In this document: positions 34,456 to 43,223 of the stretch, piece by piece | How positions within the stretch are numbered: the stretch's first letter is position 1 | How the letters are laid out: every line of letters begins with the position of its first letter | Assembly (NCBI GenBank): GCA_036261915.1 | Contig: DATAJX010000003.1 | Location: 62,001 to 126,000 of the forward strand | Direction of reading: 5' to 3' | DNA from: DATAJX01 sp036261915 | GTDB taxonomy: Bacteria > Pseudomonadota > Alphaproteobacteria > UBA2136 > UBA6156 | DNA length: 64,000 bases | The notes under the pieces: model-generated | Databases searched by the model: none | What the model was told of the DNA's origin: nothing | What the model saw: the letters and a program-made list of their open reading frames with translations, nothing else | Made by a program: the position numbers and the translations under genes

Positions 34456-35616
34456 CTAGAAGAACGGCGGTGACGGATAGCTGTAACAAGCCGTACGGCA
34501 ACAGCTGGTATCGCGCCAGTATGTGGCCACGAAGTAACCTTTGTTAACGCCAGTGATGGTGCTGGTGAGCGCCCCGCCAAGGCCGTTGAGAATAGCCGCC
34601 GGATCGAGCGTGGGCAGTAGCATCTCTTCTTTGGTGTACCAGCGCGGGTCCATGGTGCCCTCGCTATAACAGCCGGAAGCCCGCAAACCGGTGCCGATGG
34701 GCAGCAGCGGATGGGCCGGCGGATAGACAAAGCTGAAATCGGGCGCCAGGCCGGGGATCTCGCGCTCGACCAATTGCAGGTTGGCGGCCCGGCCATAGGC
34801 ACGGGCAGCGGTGATCATGGCGGCCACCGACTCGTTCTTATGGTTGACCCAGCCGCCTACAGGGCTACGCAGGCCCCAGCCGCCCACGCACATATCGACC
34901 ATGTTGGGCGGCGCAAAACCAAGCGTGGCAGCCAGGCCAGAGGCAAAACAATAGCCTTCCATGGCCGCGGTGCCGATGGCCCCTACCGTAGAGGCGACCA
35001 CGCTGTTGGCCACGCTATCGACCGTGGGCAGCGGGGTTTTCCAGGTAGGATCGAGTTCGCTCAGGTAAACCGGGATGAGGCCATAATTGGCGGCCAGGCC
35101 CAGCGGGGAGACCACGGTATCGACCGTGGTGGGGCAGGCCGCCTTGGTGGCCGCCAGTGCGCCGATACCGCCCGGAGAGGACATGTAGGCGGCATCGGTC
35201 ACCCGGAAGACGTGAACGTCGTAATAGCGCGGCTTGGTGGCCCCGGCCTTTTGAATGCCCATGCTGCCGCAGTCTTGCTGCACGACCGTACCCAAAGCCA
35301 TGTCGGCCAGCTTGCTGAGGCCCGGGCCGCCCAAAAGCTGGCTGGAACCGGCCTTGCAGGTGACTTCGACCACTGCCACGGGCTTTTTATACTGGAATAC
35401 CAGGCCCGCCGGATTGACGCACGGCCCGGCACAGGCGCCAATCACTTTGGGGCCTTGCAGGCAGCGGGCAAAGTTCATGGTATCGCCCGGTAACAGCGGA
35501 ATGACGCTGCCGAGAGAACCGGCGATATCCTGCGCAGCCAGCGGGGCCATCAAGCCCATTAAACCCACGGTAAAGGCAGTTATACGGCCTGCGAAAGAGA
35601 GCTTATTATTGAACAT
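34456..35616 (-). CDS. traU: TraU, F-type T4SS periplasmic protein
   Basis: A 386-residue exported protein with a signal peptide (1-28, cleavage near LAA-QD). It is Cys-rich and carries TraU-like blocks: CLQGPKVIGACAGPC with following Gly, GYCFASGLAATLGF, and a C-terminal SGCYSEG / WYTKEEMLLPTLDP and TSCCRTACYSYP. F TraU is about 330 residues; it is needed for DNA transfer more than for pilus outgrowth. It has AAAGGGAAG directly before the ATG and is the first gene of this block, divergent from yggT. Confidence 0.85.
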   Translation of the reverse strand: MFNNKLSFAGRITAFTVGLMGLMAPLAAQDIAGSLGSVIPLLPGDTMNFARCLQGPKVIGACAGPCVNPAGLVFQYKKPVAVVEVTCKAGSSQLLGGPGLSKLADMALGTVVQQDCGSMGIQKAGATKPRYYDVHVFRVTDAAYMSSPGGIGALAATKAACPTTVDTVVSPLGLAANYGLIPVYLSELDPTWKTPLPTVDSVANSVVASTVGAIGTAAMEGYCFASGLAATLGFAPPNMVDMCVGGWGLRSPVGGWVNHKNESVAAMITAARAYGRAANLQLVEREIPGLAPDFSFVYPPAHPLLPIGTGLRASGCYSEGTMDPRWYTKEEMLLPTLDPAAILNGLGGALTSTITGVNKGYFVATYWRDTSCCRTACYSYPSPPFF

Positions 35617-35709
35617 CTTCCCTTTATTATGGGGCGCGGCACCGCCCCACTCAAGGCTTGCCCTGCGCTTATATGCCCGTTATAAAAGCGGATATAGGAG
35701 ATTTAACCC

Positions 35710-36006
35710 ATGTACGTGCTTGGCTACCCGTTGCTTTCGGCTGTCACCATCCTCGACGCCCTGCTGCTGATTTACACCTTTGTGATCATCGCCCACGCCG
35801 TGCTGAGCTGGATAAACCCCGACCCCAGCAACCCGCTGGTGCGCATTCTGGCCAATTTGACCGAACCAGTGACCGACAAGGTGCGCTCTTACATTCCGCT
35901 GGTAGGCGGGCTTGATTTGACGCCGCTGGTGGTGATTCTGGTCATTTTCTTTGTCCGTAGCGGCATTTTGCCGATCATCAGCCAGTTCGCCCGCGACCTG
36001 ATCTAG
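35710..36006 (+). CDS. YggT family membrane protein
   Basis: A 98-residue protein with two hydrophobic segments (about 8-32 and 70-88) and the family signature ISWINPDPSNPLVRIL (here LSWINPDPSNPLVRIL) between them, followed by LTEPVTDKVRSYIP. YggT proteins are linked to osmotic tolerance and cell-envelope or division-site organisation in bacteria and plastids; the molecular role is unclear. Ribosome-binding site TAGGAGAT. It begins the plus-strand housekeeping block next to the tra locus. Confidence 0.9.
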   Translation: MYVLGYPLLSAVTILDALLLIYTFVIIAHAVLSWINPDPSNPLVRILANLTEPVTDKVRSYIPLVGGLDLTPLVVILVIFFVRSGILPIISQFARDLI

Positions 36007-36011
36007 TTTTG

Positions 36012-36029
36012 GCCCGCCTTTTGGCGGGC
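36012..36029 (+). terminator. Weak hairpin after yggT
   Basis: GCCCGCC-TTTT-GGCGGGC is followed by only a short T stretch, so it may act as a partial terminator before the bcp gene 30 bases downstream. Confidence 0.5.
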
Positions 36030-36058
36030 TTGCCATATATTAAGGGGGAGAAACCGAC

Positions 36059-36511
36059 ATGAGCGCACAGGCGCCGCACTTCAAACTGCAGAACCAGAAC
36101 GGCAAATGGATAGATCTGGCCGATTTACAGGGCAAATGGACGGTTCTGTACTTTTACCCCAAGGCCATGACCAGCGGCTGTACCGTGCAAGCCTGCGGCC
36201 TGCGCGATGCCATGGCCGATTTGCGTAAAAAGGCCGCCATTTACGGCGTCAGCGGCGACCCGCTGCCGATGCTGCAGCAGTTTATCGACAAAGAAAGCCT
36301 CAACTTTGACCTGTTGAGCGACCCCGACCATAAAGTGGCCGATGCTTATGGCGCTTACGGCGAAAAAAGCATGTACGGCCGCAAATACCTGGGGTTTTTG
36401 CGCAATACCTATATTATCGACCCCCAGGGCAAATTGGTTGAAACCTGGGAAAAGGTGGACCCCAAAACCCACACCGAGCGCCTAACCGCCTGGTTTGCCG
36501 AACATGCCTAG
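36059..36511 (+). CDS. bcp: Bcp-type thiol peroxidase (peroxiredoxin Q)
   Basis: A 150-residue protein of the AhpC/TSA fold. FYPKAMTSGCTVQACGLRD holds the peroxidatic Cys41 in the PxxxTxxC setting and the resolving Cys46 five residues on, as in Bcp enzymes. NTYIIDPQGKLVETW near residue 122 is the usual later strand. It reduces hydroperoxides with thioredoxin. Ribosome-binding site AAGGGGGAG. Its 3' end overlaps the start of rph. Confidence 0.93.
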   Translation: MSAQAPHFKLQNQNGKWIDLADLQGKWTVLYFYPKAMTSGCTVQACGLRDAMADLRKKAAIYGVSGDPLPMLQQFIDKESLNFDLLSDPDHKVADAYGAYGEKSMYGRKYLGFLRNTYIIDPQGKLVETWEKVDPKTHTERLTAWFAEHA

Positions 36512-37247
36512 TTCTATTGCGCTGGGCCGGAGTGGGCGTGATATCAAGGCGTTACGCGATATTTCGCTAACGTGCCACGTAAACCCGCATGCCGAAGGCA
36601 GTTGCCTGATCAAATGCGGCCAAACCGAGGTACTGTGCACCGCCACGTTGCAGGATAACGTGCCCCGCTGGCTGAAAGGCCAGGGTAAAGGCTGGATCAC
36701 CGCCGAATACGGCATGCTGCCGCGGGCCACGCACGACCGCAAGGATCGCGAAGCCACCAAGGGCAAGCAGGAGGGACGTACTGTTGAAATTCAACGACTT
36801 ATTGGCCGCAGCCTGCGTGCCAGCTGCGATTTGACCCTTTTAAACGGCTTTACGCTGTGGATCGACTGCGATGTGCTAGTGGCCGACGGCGGCACCCGCA
36901 CGGCCGCCATAACCGGTGGCTACGTGGCATTGGCTCTGGCTGTGGCCGAAGGCATGCGGCAAGGCCTTATACGCGTTAACCCTTTAAAACACCCTATAGC
37001 GGCCACCAGTTGTGGCGTTACTCCAAGCGGCGTGGTGCTTGATATGGACTACGCCGAAGACTCGACCTGCGACGTTGACGGCAACTTTGTGATGACCGGA
37101 GCGGGTGAGTGGCTGGAAGTGCAGATGACCGGCGAAAAACGGGCCCTGAAGGCCGTAGAATTGACTGAAATGATGGCGACCGCCGAAAAGGGCATTCGTG
37201 AGTTGTTTGAGCTACAGCGGCAAGCGATCGAAAGCGCTTCACGCTAA
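36504..37247 (+). CDS. rph: RNase PH
   Basis: A 247-residue phosphorolytic 3' exoribonuclease that trims tRNA 3' ends. The ATG at 36504 overlaps the bcp stop by 8 bases; an in-frame TTG at 36495 is an alternative. Family motifs: SGRDIKALRDI (the usual RxxDELRP region), AEYGMLPRAT, GRTVEIQRLIGRSLRA, TLWIDCDVLVADGGTRTAAITGG and VDGNFVMTGAGEWLEVQMTGE. The length is normal. In many alphaproteobacteria rdgB and hemW follow; here a 1.5-kb gene-poor stretch lies before hemW. Confidence 0.95.
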   Translation: MPSSIALGRSGRDIKALRDISLTCHVNPHAEGSCLIKCGQTEVLCTATLQDNVPRWLKGQGKGWITAEYGMLPRATHDRKDREATKGKQEGRTVEIQRLIGRSLRASCDLTLLNGFTLWIDCDVLVADGGTRTAAITGGYVALALAVAEGMRQGLIRVNPLKHPIAATSCGVTPSGVVLDMDYAEDSTCDVDGNFVMTGAGEWLEVQMTGEKRALKAVELTEMMATAEKGIRELFELQRQAIESASR

Positions 37248-38731
37248 GCTTTGCCGTCTGGCTTTTAAAGCCCTGTTTTACCATCTATTTTAGCGATTTT
37301 GCCGTTGCGTTTTTTGCGCATTTTTTTGTATTGTTTCAGCAATACATTTAGTTAAAAAATGGCATTTATACATCATATGCAAAATGCTATTGGCACGTTT
37401 AGTTACCTATCTGCACAGGTCACCAAACCCTTCTGTACGGCTTTTATGCGGGTCGCGGGAGCGGCGGCTCAGCCACACCCCTTGCCGTATGATGTTGAAA
37501 ATAGGGCATTTTAGGGCTTATTTCGCGTGAAACATTGCTTGATCAATGAGCATTCAGAGCCTCCAAAACAAGCCCCACAGAACAGGCTTAACAGCTCCGG
37601 ACAACCGGAAACGGGTTAAATCATTGTTATTGCTTATTTTAGATAGGGGATATCAGTAAACACTTACGTTTATTATTTTGCATGTAAATCAATGGTTTAT
37701 TTGGTGATTTTAGAAGGTGTGATGATCCGGGCTTTTAGGGGGCACTTGAAACAACGTTGAGGTCGGAGCCAGAGGTAACCTAAAAAGCTTTTTACCTGCC
37801 TGGCGCTGTTTTTACAGCGACGAAATCTGTTTTTGGGTTCCGATAAATAGTGTTTATTAACAATAATTTACGCAATGTTGCAACAGGCAAAACTGTGAAA
37901 CCGAATATCAACCCGATCTACGCCAGGCAGGCCCTGTGCGTCCAGGGAGGTATTTAGAAAAAAATGAGGAAATCTCATGGTATTTTTATAGCCCACATGC
38001 TTAAATGCGGGCTGTAGCGGCTTCCCACAGGGCATTTAGCACTTGGCAGGCTGTGCAGCGAAGCGACAAATTTTGCCCCAATGTATGCCAAAACCGCTAT
38101 TTTGGGCTAAATTGACCGGACAAAGCGTCAAACGAAAAGGCAACTGAAACGCCTGTTTGGAGCCGAAAAGGACGGTTTTTGCCTGTTTTGACTCTCAATA
38201 AATTATCTTATATTTATCAATAACTTACAAAAACAGTAAAAGGTTACTTACTTTGCATATAAGGATGGCGGATTTCCGCCATTTCCGTTTCATGCATTTC
38301 AACCTGTTCCACATTAAAAATTCGGCTGTCTGCCTGTCAAATGAGCGCGTTTGGATAGCCAAAAAACAAGCAGATGGAATTCAGGTTGTTTTTACAGACC
38401 GGCTTGGGTTTGAAAAAACATCATTTAAATATATGAAATATAATAGTTATTATCACGCCCATCTTCCCGCGATTGGCGGTTAAACGCTTACTTACCCCCA
38501 CACCGCCCCGCTTTGCATTAAAAAATGGACCTCGGGTTCAAAAAACCGTAGAGGCTAGGCGAGAGGGGAACGACGGATGACAACCAGCTGCATGGCGCCA
38601 GGGAAAATGAGAAATGGCCCATTTTTGCGGTTTTTTGGGCTTCTAAACCCCCGGTTTCAAACGGTTTTAGCCATAGGGCATGCAGGCCTTTGCCAGCCGC
38701 TGTTTAAGCACGCAAGCCGCCAGGGCGGTAC
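37248..38731. other. AT-rich, palindrome-rich gene-poor region (candidate origin-like region)
   Basis: About 1.48 kb with no supportable gene and clearly lower GC than its surroundings. AT tracts are densest near 37620-37720, 37840-37870 and 38195-38260. Inverted repeats include TAAAAAGCTTTTTA (37781-37794), CGCTGT-TTTT-ACAGCG (37804-37819) and ATGGCGGA-TT-TCCGCCAT (38265-38282). A parS-like site lies at 37519, and the DnaA-box sequence TTATCCACA occurs just beyond at 38787. The only notable open frame (38253-38483, 76 codons) contains the 18-bp palindrome and has no ribosome-binding site. It could be a replication or partition region or the remnant of lost genes such as rdgB. Confidence 0.5.
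37519..37534. promoter_or_regulatory. parS-like ParB binding site
   Basis: TATTTCGCGTGAAACA matches 14 of 16 positions of the consensus TGTTTCACGTGAAACA. It is intergenic, in the AT-rich region after rph, where real chromosomal parS sites are often found. Confidence 0.55.
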
Positions 38732-40012
38732 ATGGGCCGTTTAATGACTCAAAAACAGCTTAAAACGCCTTATAAACAGCCATTTTTATCCACAGGCGCC
38801 AGTAGCGTATCGGCAGGGCGTTTGGGAGGCGATCTGGAAGGGTCGGACGCCTCCGGGCTGGCATTGTACGTTCACTGGCCCTGGTGCCTGCAAAAGTGCC
38901 CGTATTGCGACTTCAATTCTCACGCCGCCAGCCAATTTCCACGGGAAAGCTATGTTGACGCGGTTTGCCGCGAATTAACCGCCTGGCGTGGGCGTTTGGG
39001 GCCACAGCGCGTGGTTTCGGTATTTTTTGGCGGCGGCACGCCAAGCCTGATGAAGGGCGAGGAGATAGGCCAAATTTTGGCTAAAATCGGCCAATTATTT
39101 AATATTTCGACCGATATTGAAATCACCGCCGAATGCAACCCGACTTCGGCAAAAGGTGCGGTTTTTAGCGATTTTGCCGCTGCCGGCATTAATCGCTTCA
39201 GCATCGGCGTACAGGGATTATCGGCTAAAAATCTGGCTTTTTTGGGCCGCGCGCATAGCGAAAAAGAGGCTTTGGGAAGCCTGGAACTGGCCCTGAAAAG
39301 CGTTAAAAACGTCAATGCTGACCTCATTTTTGGCCTTCCGGAGCAAAGTTTGCCGGAATGGCTGACGCAACTGGAAACCATGACGAAGCTGGGCCTGACC
39401 CACCTGAGCTGTTACCAACTGACGATCGAACCCAACACCGCGTTTTACTCGCAGGTGAAGCGCGGCCAGTGGCAGCCACTCGATGGCGACCGGCAGGCCG
39501 ACTTCATGGAAGCCACGCGCGAGGTGTTGTTGGGCGCAGATTACGAACATTACGAAACCTCGAATTACGCGCGGCCGGGTTTGGCGTGCAAACACAATGC
39601 GCACATCTGGCGGTATGGAAATTACCTGGGTGTGGGCGCCGGGGCGCATGGCCGGGTGATGGAAAATAATCGGCGCCTGGCTACCCGGGTCCGGAAAGAT
39701 CCGGCGGATTATTTAATTCGGATGGGCGGGGAAAATCATTCGGCACTTGTGGAGGAGGAATTAATTATTCCCGCCGTGGCCTGGCGCGAGGCAGTGATGA
39801 TGGGACTTCGTCTGACAGAAGGAATCGACCTCCAGCGGCTAGAAAGGGTTATCCACACCCCGGTTGAGAGCAGCGGGCTGAACATGGGGCAATTGGGCCA
39901 CCTGCGCGAGCAGGGCCTGATGTGGCAAAAAGGCTCTTCCTGGGGCGTCTCCACGAAAGGTGCCTTTGTGCTGGACGCCATACTGGAAGCCATTTTTTCG
40001 AAACCCGTTTAA
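38732..40012 (+). CDS. hemW: HemW, radical-SAM heme chaperone
   Basis: A 426-residue protein. The radical-SAM cluster motif CLQKCPYCDF (Cys52, 56, 59) lies after YVHWPW, as in HemW and HemN relatives. GGGTPSLM, ECNPTS and FSIGVQGLS are conserved SAM-binding segments, and YETSNYARPGLACKHNAHIWRYGNYLGVGAGAHG is the HemW hallmark. HemW inserts heme into membrane respiratory enzymes; it is often misnamed coproporphyrinogen oxidase. The first 42 residues are longer than usual, so the true start may be downstream of the AGGGCGG-preceded ATG at 38732. That stretch contains the DnaA-box sequence at 38787; a second copy lies in the gene at 39849. Confidence 0.93.
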   Translation: MGRLMTQKQLKTPYKQPFLSTGASSVSAGRLGGDLEGSDASGLALYVHWPWCLQKCPYCDFNSHAASQFPRESYVDAVCRELTAWRGRLGPQRVVSVFFGGGTPSLMKGEEIGQILAKIGQLFNISTDIEITAECNPTSAKGAVFSDFAAAGINRFSIGVQGLSAKNLAFLGRAHSEKEALGSLELALKSVKNVNADLIFGLPEQSLPEWLTQLETMTKLGLTHLSCYQLTIEPNTAFYSQVKRGQWQPLDGDRQADFMEATREVLLGADYEHYETSNYARPGLACKHNAHIWRYGNYLGVGAGAHGRVMENNRRLATRVRKDPADYLIRMGGENHSALVEEELIIPAVAWREAVMMGLRLTEGIDLQRLERVIHTPVESSGLNMGQLGHLREQGLMWQKGSSWGVSTKGAFVLDAILEAIFSKPV

Positions 40013-41062
40013 AAGCCGCCTGAAACGATTGTATCCATTTTTGGCCATTTGTGGCCGGTTTGCAGGGTCTTGCGAGCCACCCTGCGCACTCAAAACTCAC
40101 TTTTTGGCCTCAAATCAACACTTTCGAGTATTTTGTGCATTGCAACATAAAAAGCGTCTTTTTGAGCCAAAAACGTTTATATCGTTTTGATAGTAAAGAC
40201 TTTTTTACTTTATATTCGTTATATTTCAGAGGGTTAAAAGTTGGTATGCGATGCCTGCGGCTGGCCGTGGAGCATTCTTTCACGGATATAGTTGAAAATG
40301 AGGGTTTTTAGCCGTTTTGGCGCGTATTTATGCACCCGGATGACCCACCCCCTGGATTGCGTGCCGATTGCATAAGACCTGTGCACGACCCCCAAAAGGG
40401 GGAAACGGCGGCTTTCTGTGAAGCAGGCGATGTTTCACAGAAACATGGAACGGTTGCACGCCTGTTTCATGGATCGAGGGCTTCAGGGCCAGGTTTTAAC
40501 GGGGCGAAAAGGCAGGACCTTGGTGGGACTGATGCCGGGGGCCGGAATAATTAGACGCGGCAGAAAGCCGCCACGTTGCGGCGTATACCGACAGCGCCTG
40601 CGGGGTTTAAAACCGGCCGGGGTGGCGGGGGTGGATGTACCCCCTTGCCCGGAGGGGGCTGGCGAGCGGGAGGGCGGCCCAAGGTGTTTGGTGGGGGGAT
40701 GGATACCATCGGAACCCCCCGCCAAACGGCTTAGGAGGCGATCTGGGGTCATTCTGACGGCTTAAGCAGTATTGACCTGCCGAGAGGGTGAAAACGATTT
40801 TAAACGTTTCGATCGACCAGTGGGGATGGTGCGCCGGTGATGCACAGATGTCGGTTCGCTGTACACTTGTGGCGCATCTGGGCGGTTTTTTGTTTGTTGT
40901 ATTCACATGAAACGATCACGGATGTCGGTGTTTCGGGGCATGCGGGGCCCGCCTTGAGGGTGCGGTGGCGGGTCTGTCGGATATGACAGGACGTGAACGG
41001 GCGCTGACCCCTGCCCCACGCAAAAGGCACCCCGGGTGGGGTGCCTGATGCGCGAGGTGGAG
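40013..41062. other. Gene-poor region downstream of hemW
   Basis: About 1.05 kb without a convincing gene. The first 300 bases are AT-rich; the part from about 40540 to 40760 is strikingly G-rich on the plus strand with runs such as GGCGGGGGTGG. CCCCC-AAAA-GGGGG lies at 40389-40402, and TGTTTC-ACA-GAAACA at 40431-40445 resembles parS with one base lost. TCTGTGAA / TTCACAGA repeats flank the latter. GGAGGCGATCTGG (about 40733) also occurs near 38825. The open frames here lack ribosome-binding sites. A non-coding RNA or regulatory region is possible; none is recognisable. Confidence 0.45.
41024..41046 (-). terminator. Rho-independent terminator after the 145-aa gene
   Basis: AGGCACCCC-CACCC-like stem (AGGCACCCC / GGGGTGCCT) is followed by TTTTG on the minus strand, 17 bases past the stop at 41063. 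Confidence 0.7.
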
Positions 41063-41500
41063 TTAACCGTGGTCGAAGCTTTCGACGACGGGCTTGGGAG
41101 CCAGCAGGAGGCCACCCCAGAACAGCAACTGGGTGACGATACCGCCGACACCGAAGACCCAGAGGGCCAGTTCGGCGGTTTGGGCTTGTTCAAAGAACCG
41201 CCATTGGGCCGGCGTACCGAAGTGCTCGAACAGGGCGGGGGTGGCGGCCACCGAAAGACCCAGCAGCATGACGGTGCTGAAAAATGCCACGTTCTCGAGA
41301 TTCCCGTTGGTCTTTTCGGGATTGGGCGAATCGGCCGGGACCTGATCGACCCACCGGCCGAGGGTGTAAACCACCATCACGGCCGCCGCCAGCGCCAGCG
41401 GGCTGGTTTGCCCGAGATTGAGCAGTGACAGCAGCGGATAGGCCAGCAGGGCGGCAAGGAACGTGGCGATGCGGAGGGCGAGGTATTCTTTGCTCAACAT
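41063..41500 (-). CDS. Small multi-TM protein, unknown
   Basis: A 145-residue membrane protein. The ATG at 41500 has a GGAAAGG ribosome-binding site. About four hydrophobic segments (near 9-25, 31-49, 68-84 and 107-129) surround a polar loop with DSPNPEKTNGN. It belongs by size and layout to a group of orphan four-TM proteins here (41642, 42270, 47675), each with its own terminator. No family recognised. Confidence 0.65.
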   Translation of the reverse strand: MLSKEYLALRIATFLAALLAYPLLSLLNLGQTSPLALAAAVMVVYTLGRWVDQVPADSPNPEKTNGNLENVAFFSTVMLLGLSVAATPALFEHFGTPAQWRFFEQAQTAELALWVFGVGGIVTQLLFWGGLLLAPKPVVESFDHG

Positions 41501-41580
41501 GGTGAACCTTTCCAGCCAGTTGGAGAAACGGGAGCAAGTGGCGGAGGTATAGCGCCGGGAAACCCGACGAGCAAGAAACA

Positions 41581-41609
41581 AAAAAACGGGTGCCGGTTAA
41601 GGCACCCGT
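41581..41609 (-). terminator. Rho-independent terminator after the 138-aa gene
   Basis: ACGGGTGCC-TTAACC-GGCACCCGT is followed by a run of seven T on the minus strand, 33 bases past the stop at 41642. Confidence 0.85.
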
Positions 41610-41641
41610 AGTTTTGGCGTTGAGTTTCCCTGGACGGAAAC

Positions 41642-42058
41642 TCAGGCCGTGACGTGCGAAGGCTGCTTTGCCCAGCGGCGGGGCATGGTTTCGAGCAGGG
41701 CGAACGCGCCGAGTTCGAAGGCCACCACCACCGCCAGCGCCACCTGCCACGGCGAGGCCGGGGCGAGCAGCCGGGCGGCGTTAAGCACCTGCGGATCGAC
41801 CAGCATCACGCCGGCCCAGAAGGCCGCGAGGTGGCCGATGAGCACGAACAGGCAGGCGACGCCGCCGATGAAGCGGCTGCCGTACATGGCCAGTTGCAGG
41901 GCCCAGGCGCAGGCAGGTATGGCCCCCAGCGCGATGGCGCCGATGAAGGTGACCATGTCGAACGGCCCGCCGTAGACCCAGTGCGTGAGCGGGGCGGCGG
42001 CAAAGGCGAGGAGCAGGCTGCCAACAGTGAACAGGTAGCGATGATTGTACCAGTACAT
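41642..42058 (-). CDS. Small multi-TM protein, unknown
   Basis: A 138-residue protein starting MYWYNHRYLF at the ATG 42058 (AAGGATT ribosome-binding site). Four hydrophobic segments (about 8-24, 34-57, 63-84 and 105-122) and a basic C-terminus (MPRRWAKQPSH). The open frame continues upstream but that part is Arg/Pro-rich and lacks a start signal. The YLFTVGSLLL segment resembles YLFTVGIGLM in the protein at 47675, a weak hint of common ancestry. Confidence 0.65.
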   Translation of the reverse strand: MYWYNHRYLFTVGSLLLAFAAAPLTHWVYGGPFDMVTFIGAIALGAIPACAWALQLAMYGSRFIGGVACLFVLIGHLAAFWAGVMLVDPQVLNAARLLAPASPWQVALAVVVAFELGAFALLETMPRRWAKQPSHVTA

Positions 42059-42201
42059 TGCAGAATCCTTGTATGTGAAAAAAGAAAAGGTGGGTGGAGG
42101 TTTTGAGATGGGATGCGGGGGTTGGATTTCAAGCTGCCAAAAAGACCCTTCGCTACGCTCGGGCGCCGTGCGCACTCGACAGGCTCGTTCCGCCCGGCGC
42201 G

Positions 42202-42237
42202 CTTATGACGTTTTTTGCGCGGGGCGCGCAAAAAAAC
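42202..42237. repeat. Dispersed intergenic hairpin repeat, copy E
   Basis: CTTATGACG is followed by an 11-bp stem TTTTTTGCGCG / CGCGCAAAAAA with a GGG loop (42211-42235). It has the same lead sequence as the other four copies, but the stem has diverged completely while pairing is kept. It lies downstream of the gene ending at 42270. Confidence 0.45.
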
Positions 42238-42262
42238 GCCCCCGCATGTGCAGGGGCGTTTT
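42233..42262 (-). terminator. Rho-independent terminator after the 133-aa gene
   Basis: AACGCCCC-TGCACATGCG-GGGGCGTT is followed by a T-run on the minus strand, directly after the stop at 42270. It abuts the hairpin of repeat copy E. Confidence 0.8.
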
Positions 42263-42269
42263 GATGTTT

Positions 42270-42671
42270 TCAGGAATTGGCCGGTTTGGGCGCGGCAAGC
42301 CCGAAGATGGCGCGGAGGAGCATCCACAGCGCGATCTCGAGCCCGACGGCAAACACGGCCAGCAGCGCAGCCTGCGGATAGGCCTTGGCCAGCAGCAGGG
42401 TGGCTGCCATGTATTCGACCAGCCGGACGGCCAAGGCCATGAACAGCATGCTGGGGTTGGTGGAGCGCGGTGTCGGCGGACTGAAGAAACCGCCGCTTTT
42501 CAGTTCTCCCACCCCCAGGATGCTCAGCAGCAGGGCGACGGCCAGCGCCACCCAGCCCAGTGTGGAGGACAGATACAGGCTAATCACCGGCCCCAGCAAC
42601 GCCAGGACCAGCGCCGACACGAAATCGCGGCGACAACGGTTGTAGACAGCGTCGTTCAGGATGTTCGGCAT
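42270..42671 (-). CDS. Small multi-TM protein, unknown
   Basis: A 133-residue protein with a polar, basic start (MPNILNDAVYNRCRRDF), then hydrophobic segments at about 18-54 (two helices), 73-92 and 100-125, and an Ala/Pro tail. A GAGG ribosome-binding site precedes the ATG at 42671. Part of the group of orphan small membrane proteins in this stretch; no family recognised. Confidence 0.65.
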   Translation of the reverse strand: MPNILNDAVYNRCRRDFVSALVLALLGPVISLYLSSTLGWVALAVALLLSILGVGELKSGGFFSPPTPRSTNPSMLFMALAVRLVEYMAATLLLAKAYPQAALLAVFAVGLEIALWMLLRAIFGLAAPKPANS

Positions 42672-42747
42672 GATAACCTCGCCGGTAAGAGGACAGGTGG
42701 AAGTACCCGAGCCTAGACGGGCCCGGGCACGGTGGCAAGAGGCGCGG

Positions 42748-42924
42748 CTACGAATAGAAGCTGGTGTTTTTGTTGAGGAACTCCTGCTCGAGGCGGGCTT
42801 CTTCGGGCGTCAGCCCCCGGGCCAGGGCCTCGGGGTTGATGGTGCTGGTTTTCTGGCCGCGTACCGGGCGGCCGTCGTTGTCGTTCTGCGCCTTTTGGGG
42901 CGCGGGCTTTTTGGGTTTTGTCAT
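42748..42924 (-). CDS. Small soluble protein (58 aa), unknown
   Basis: A 58-codon frame, MTKPKKPAPQKAQNDND through LNKNTSFYS, with AAAGG ten bases before the ATG at 42924. The N-terminus is Lys/Pro-rich; the rest (TINPEALARGLTPEEARLEQEF) is a predicted helix-rich segment with balanced charge and normal codon use, while the longer open frame over the same bases is Pro/Arg-rich and looks spurious. No family recognised. Confidence 0.65.
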   Translation of the reverse strand: MTKPKKPAPQKAQNDNDGRPVRGQKTSTINPEALARGLTPEEARLEQEFLNKNTSFYS

Positions 42925-43223
42925 GGGGAATGACCTTTGAAACGGTGAAGATGACGATTGGTGGCCCCCATGTAGGATGAGGGACCGTATTTTGCAAGCG
43001 AAGGTAAAAATAAACCGCGGCGCTTATCTTGTTTTTTGTTACTGGAAGCCCACAATGGAATGGTAACGCTATGGTTCATCGCCGGGCGGGCCGTGCTTTT
43101 GCCCTCCGGTATGTCCGGTTTTCATCCGCCGCCCCTGTCGGGCGCCGGGTATATCCTCCTCTTCTGCCCACGCATGGGGCCAAAATACATGCCTAGGCCG
43201 CAAGGCCGACACGGAGACCATCC
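42925..43223. other. Intergenic region between divergent genes
   Basis: About 300 bases upstream of both the 58-aa gene (minus) and the 210-aa gene (plus). It must contain both promoters, but no clear -35/-10 pair is seen. An open frame from 43036 is Pro-rich, overlaps the next gene and is not supported. Confidence 0.4.

Noticed and set aside
33693..34802. 369-codon version of the TrbC-like gene
   Set aside because: The extra N-terminus overlaps traU in another frame and has no ribosome-binding site; ATG 34403 has one and yields a signal peptide.
38253..38483. 76-codon open frame in the AT-rich gap
   Set aside because: No ribosome-binding site, contains an 18-bp perfect palindrome, His/Phe-rich start without homologous features.
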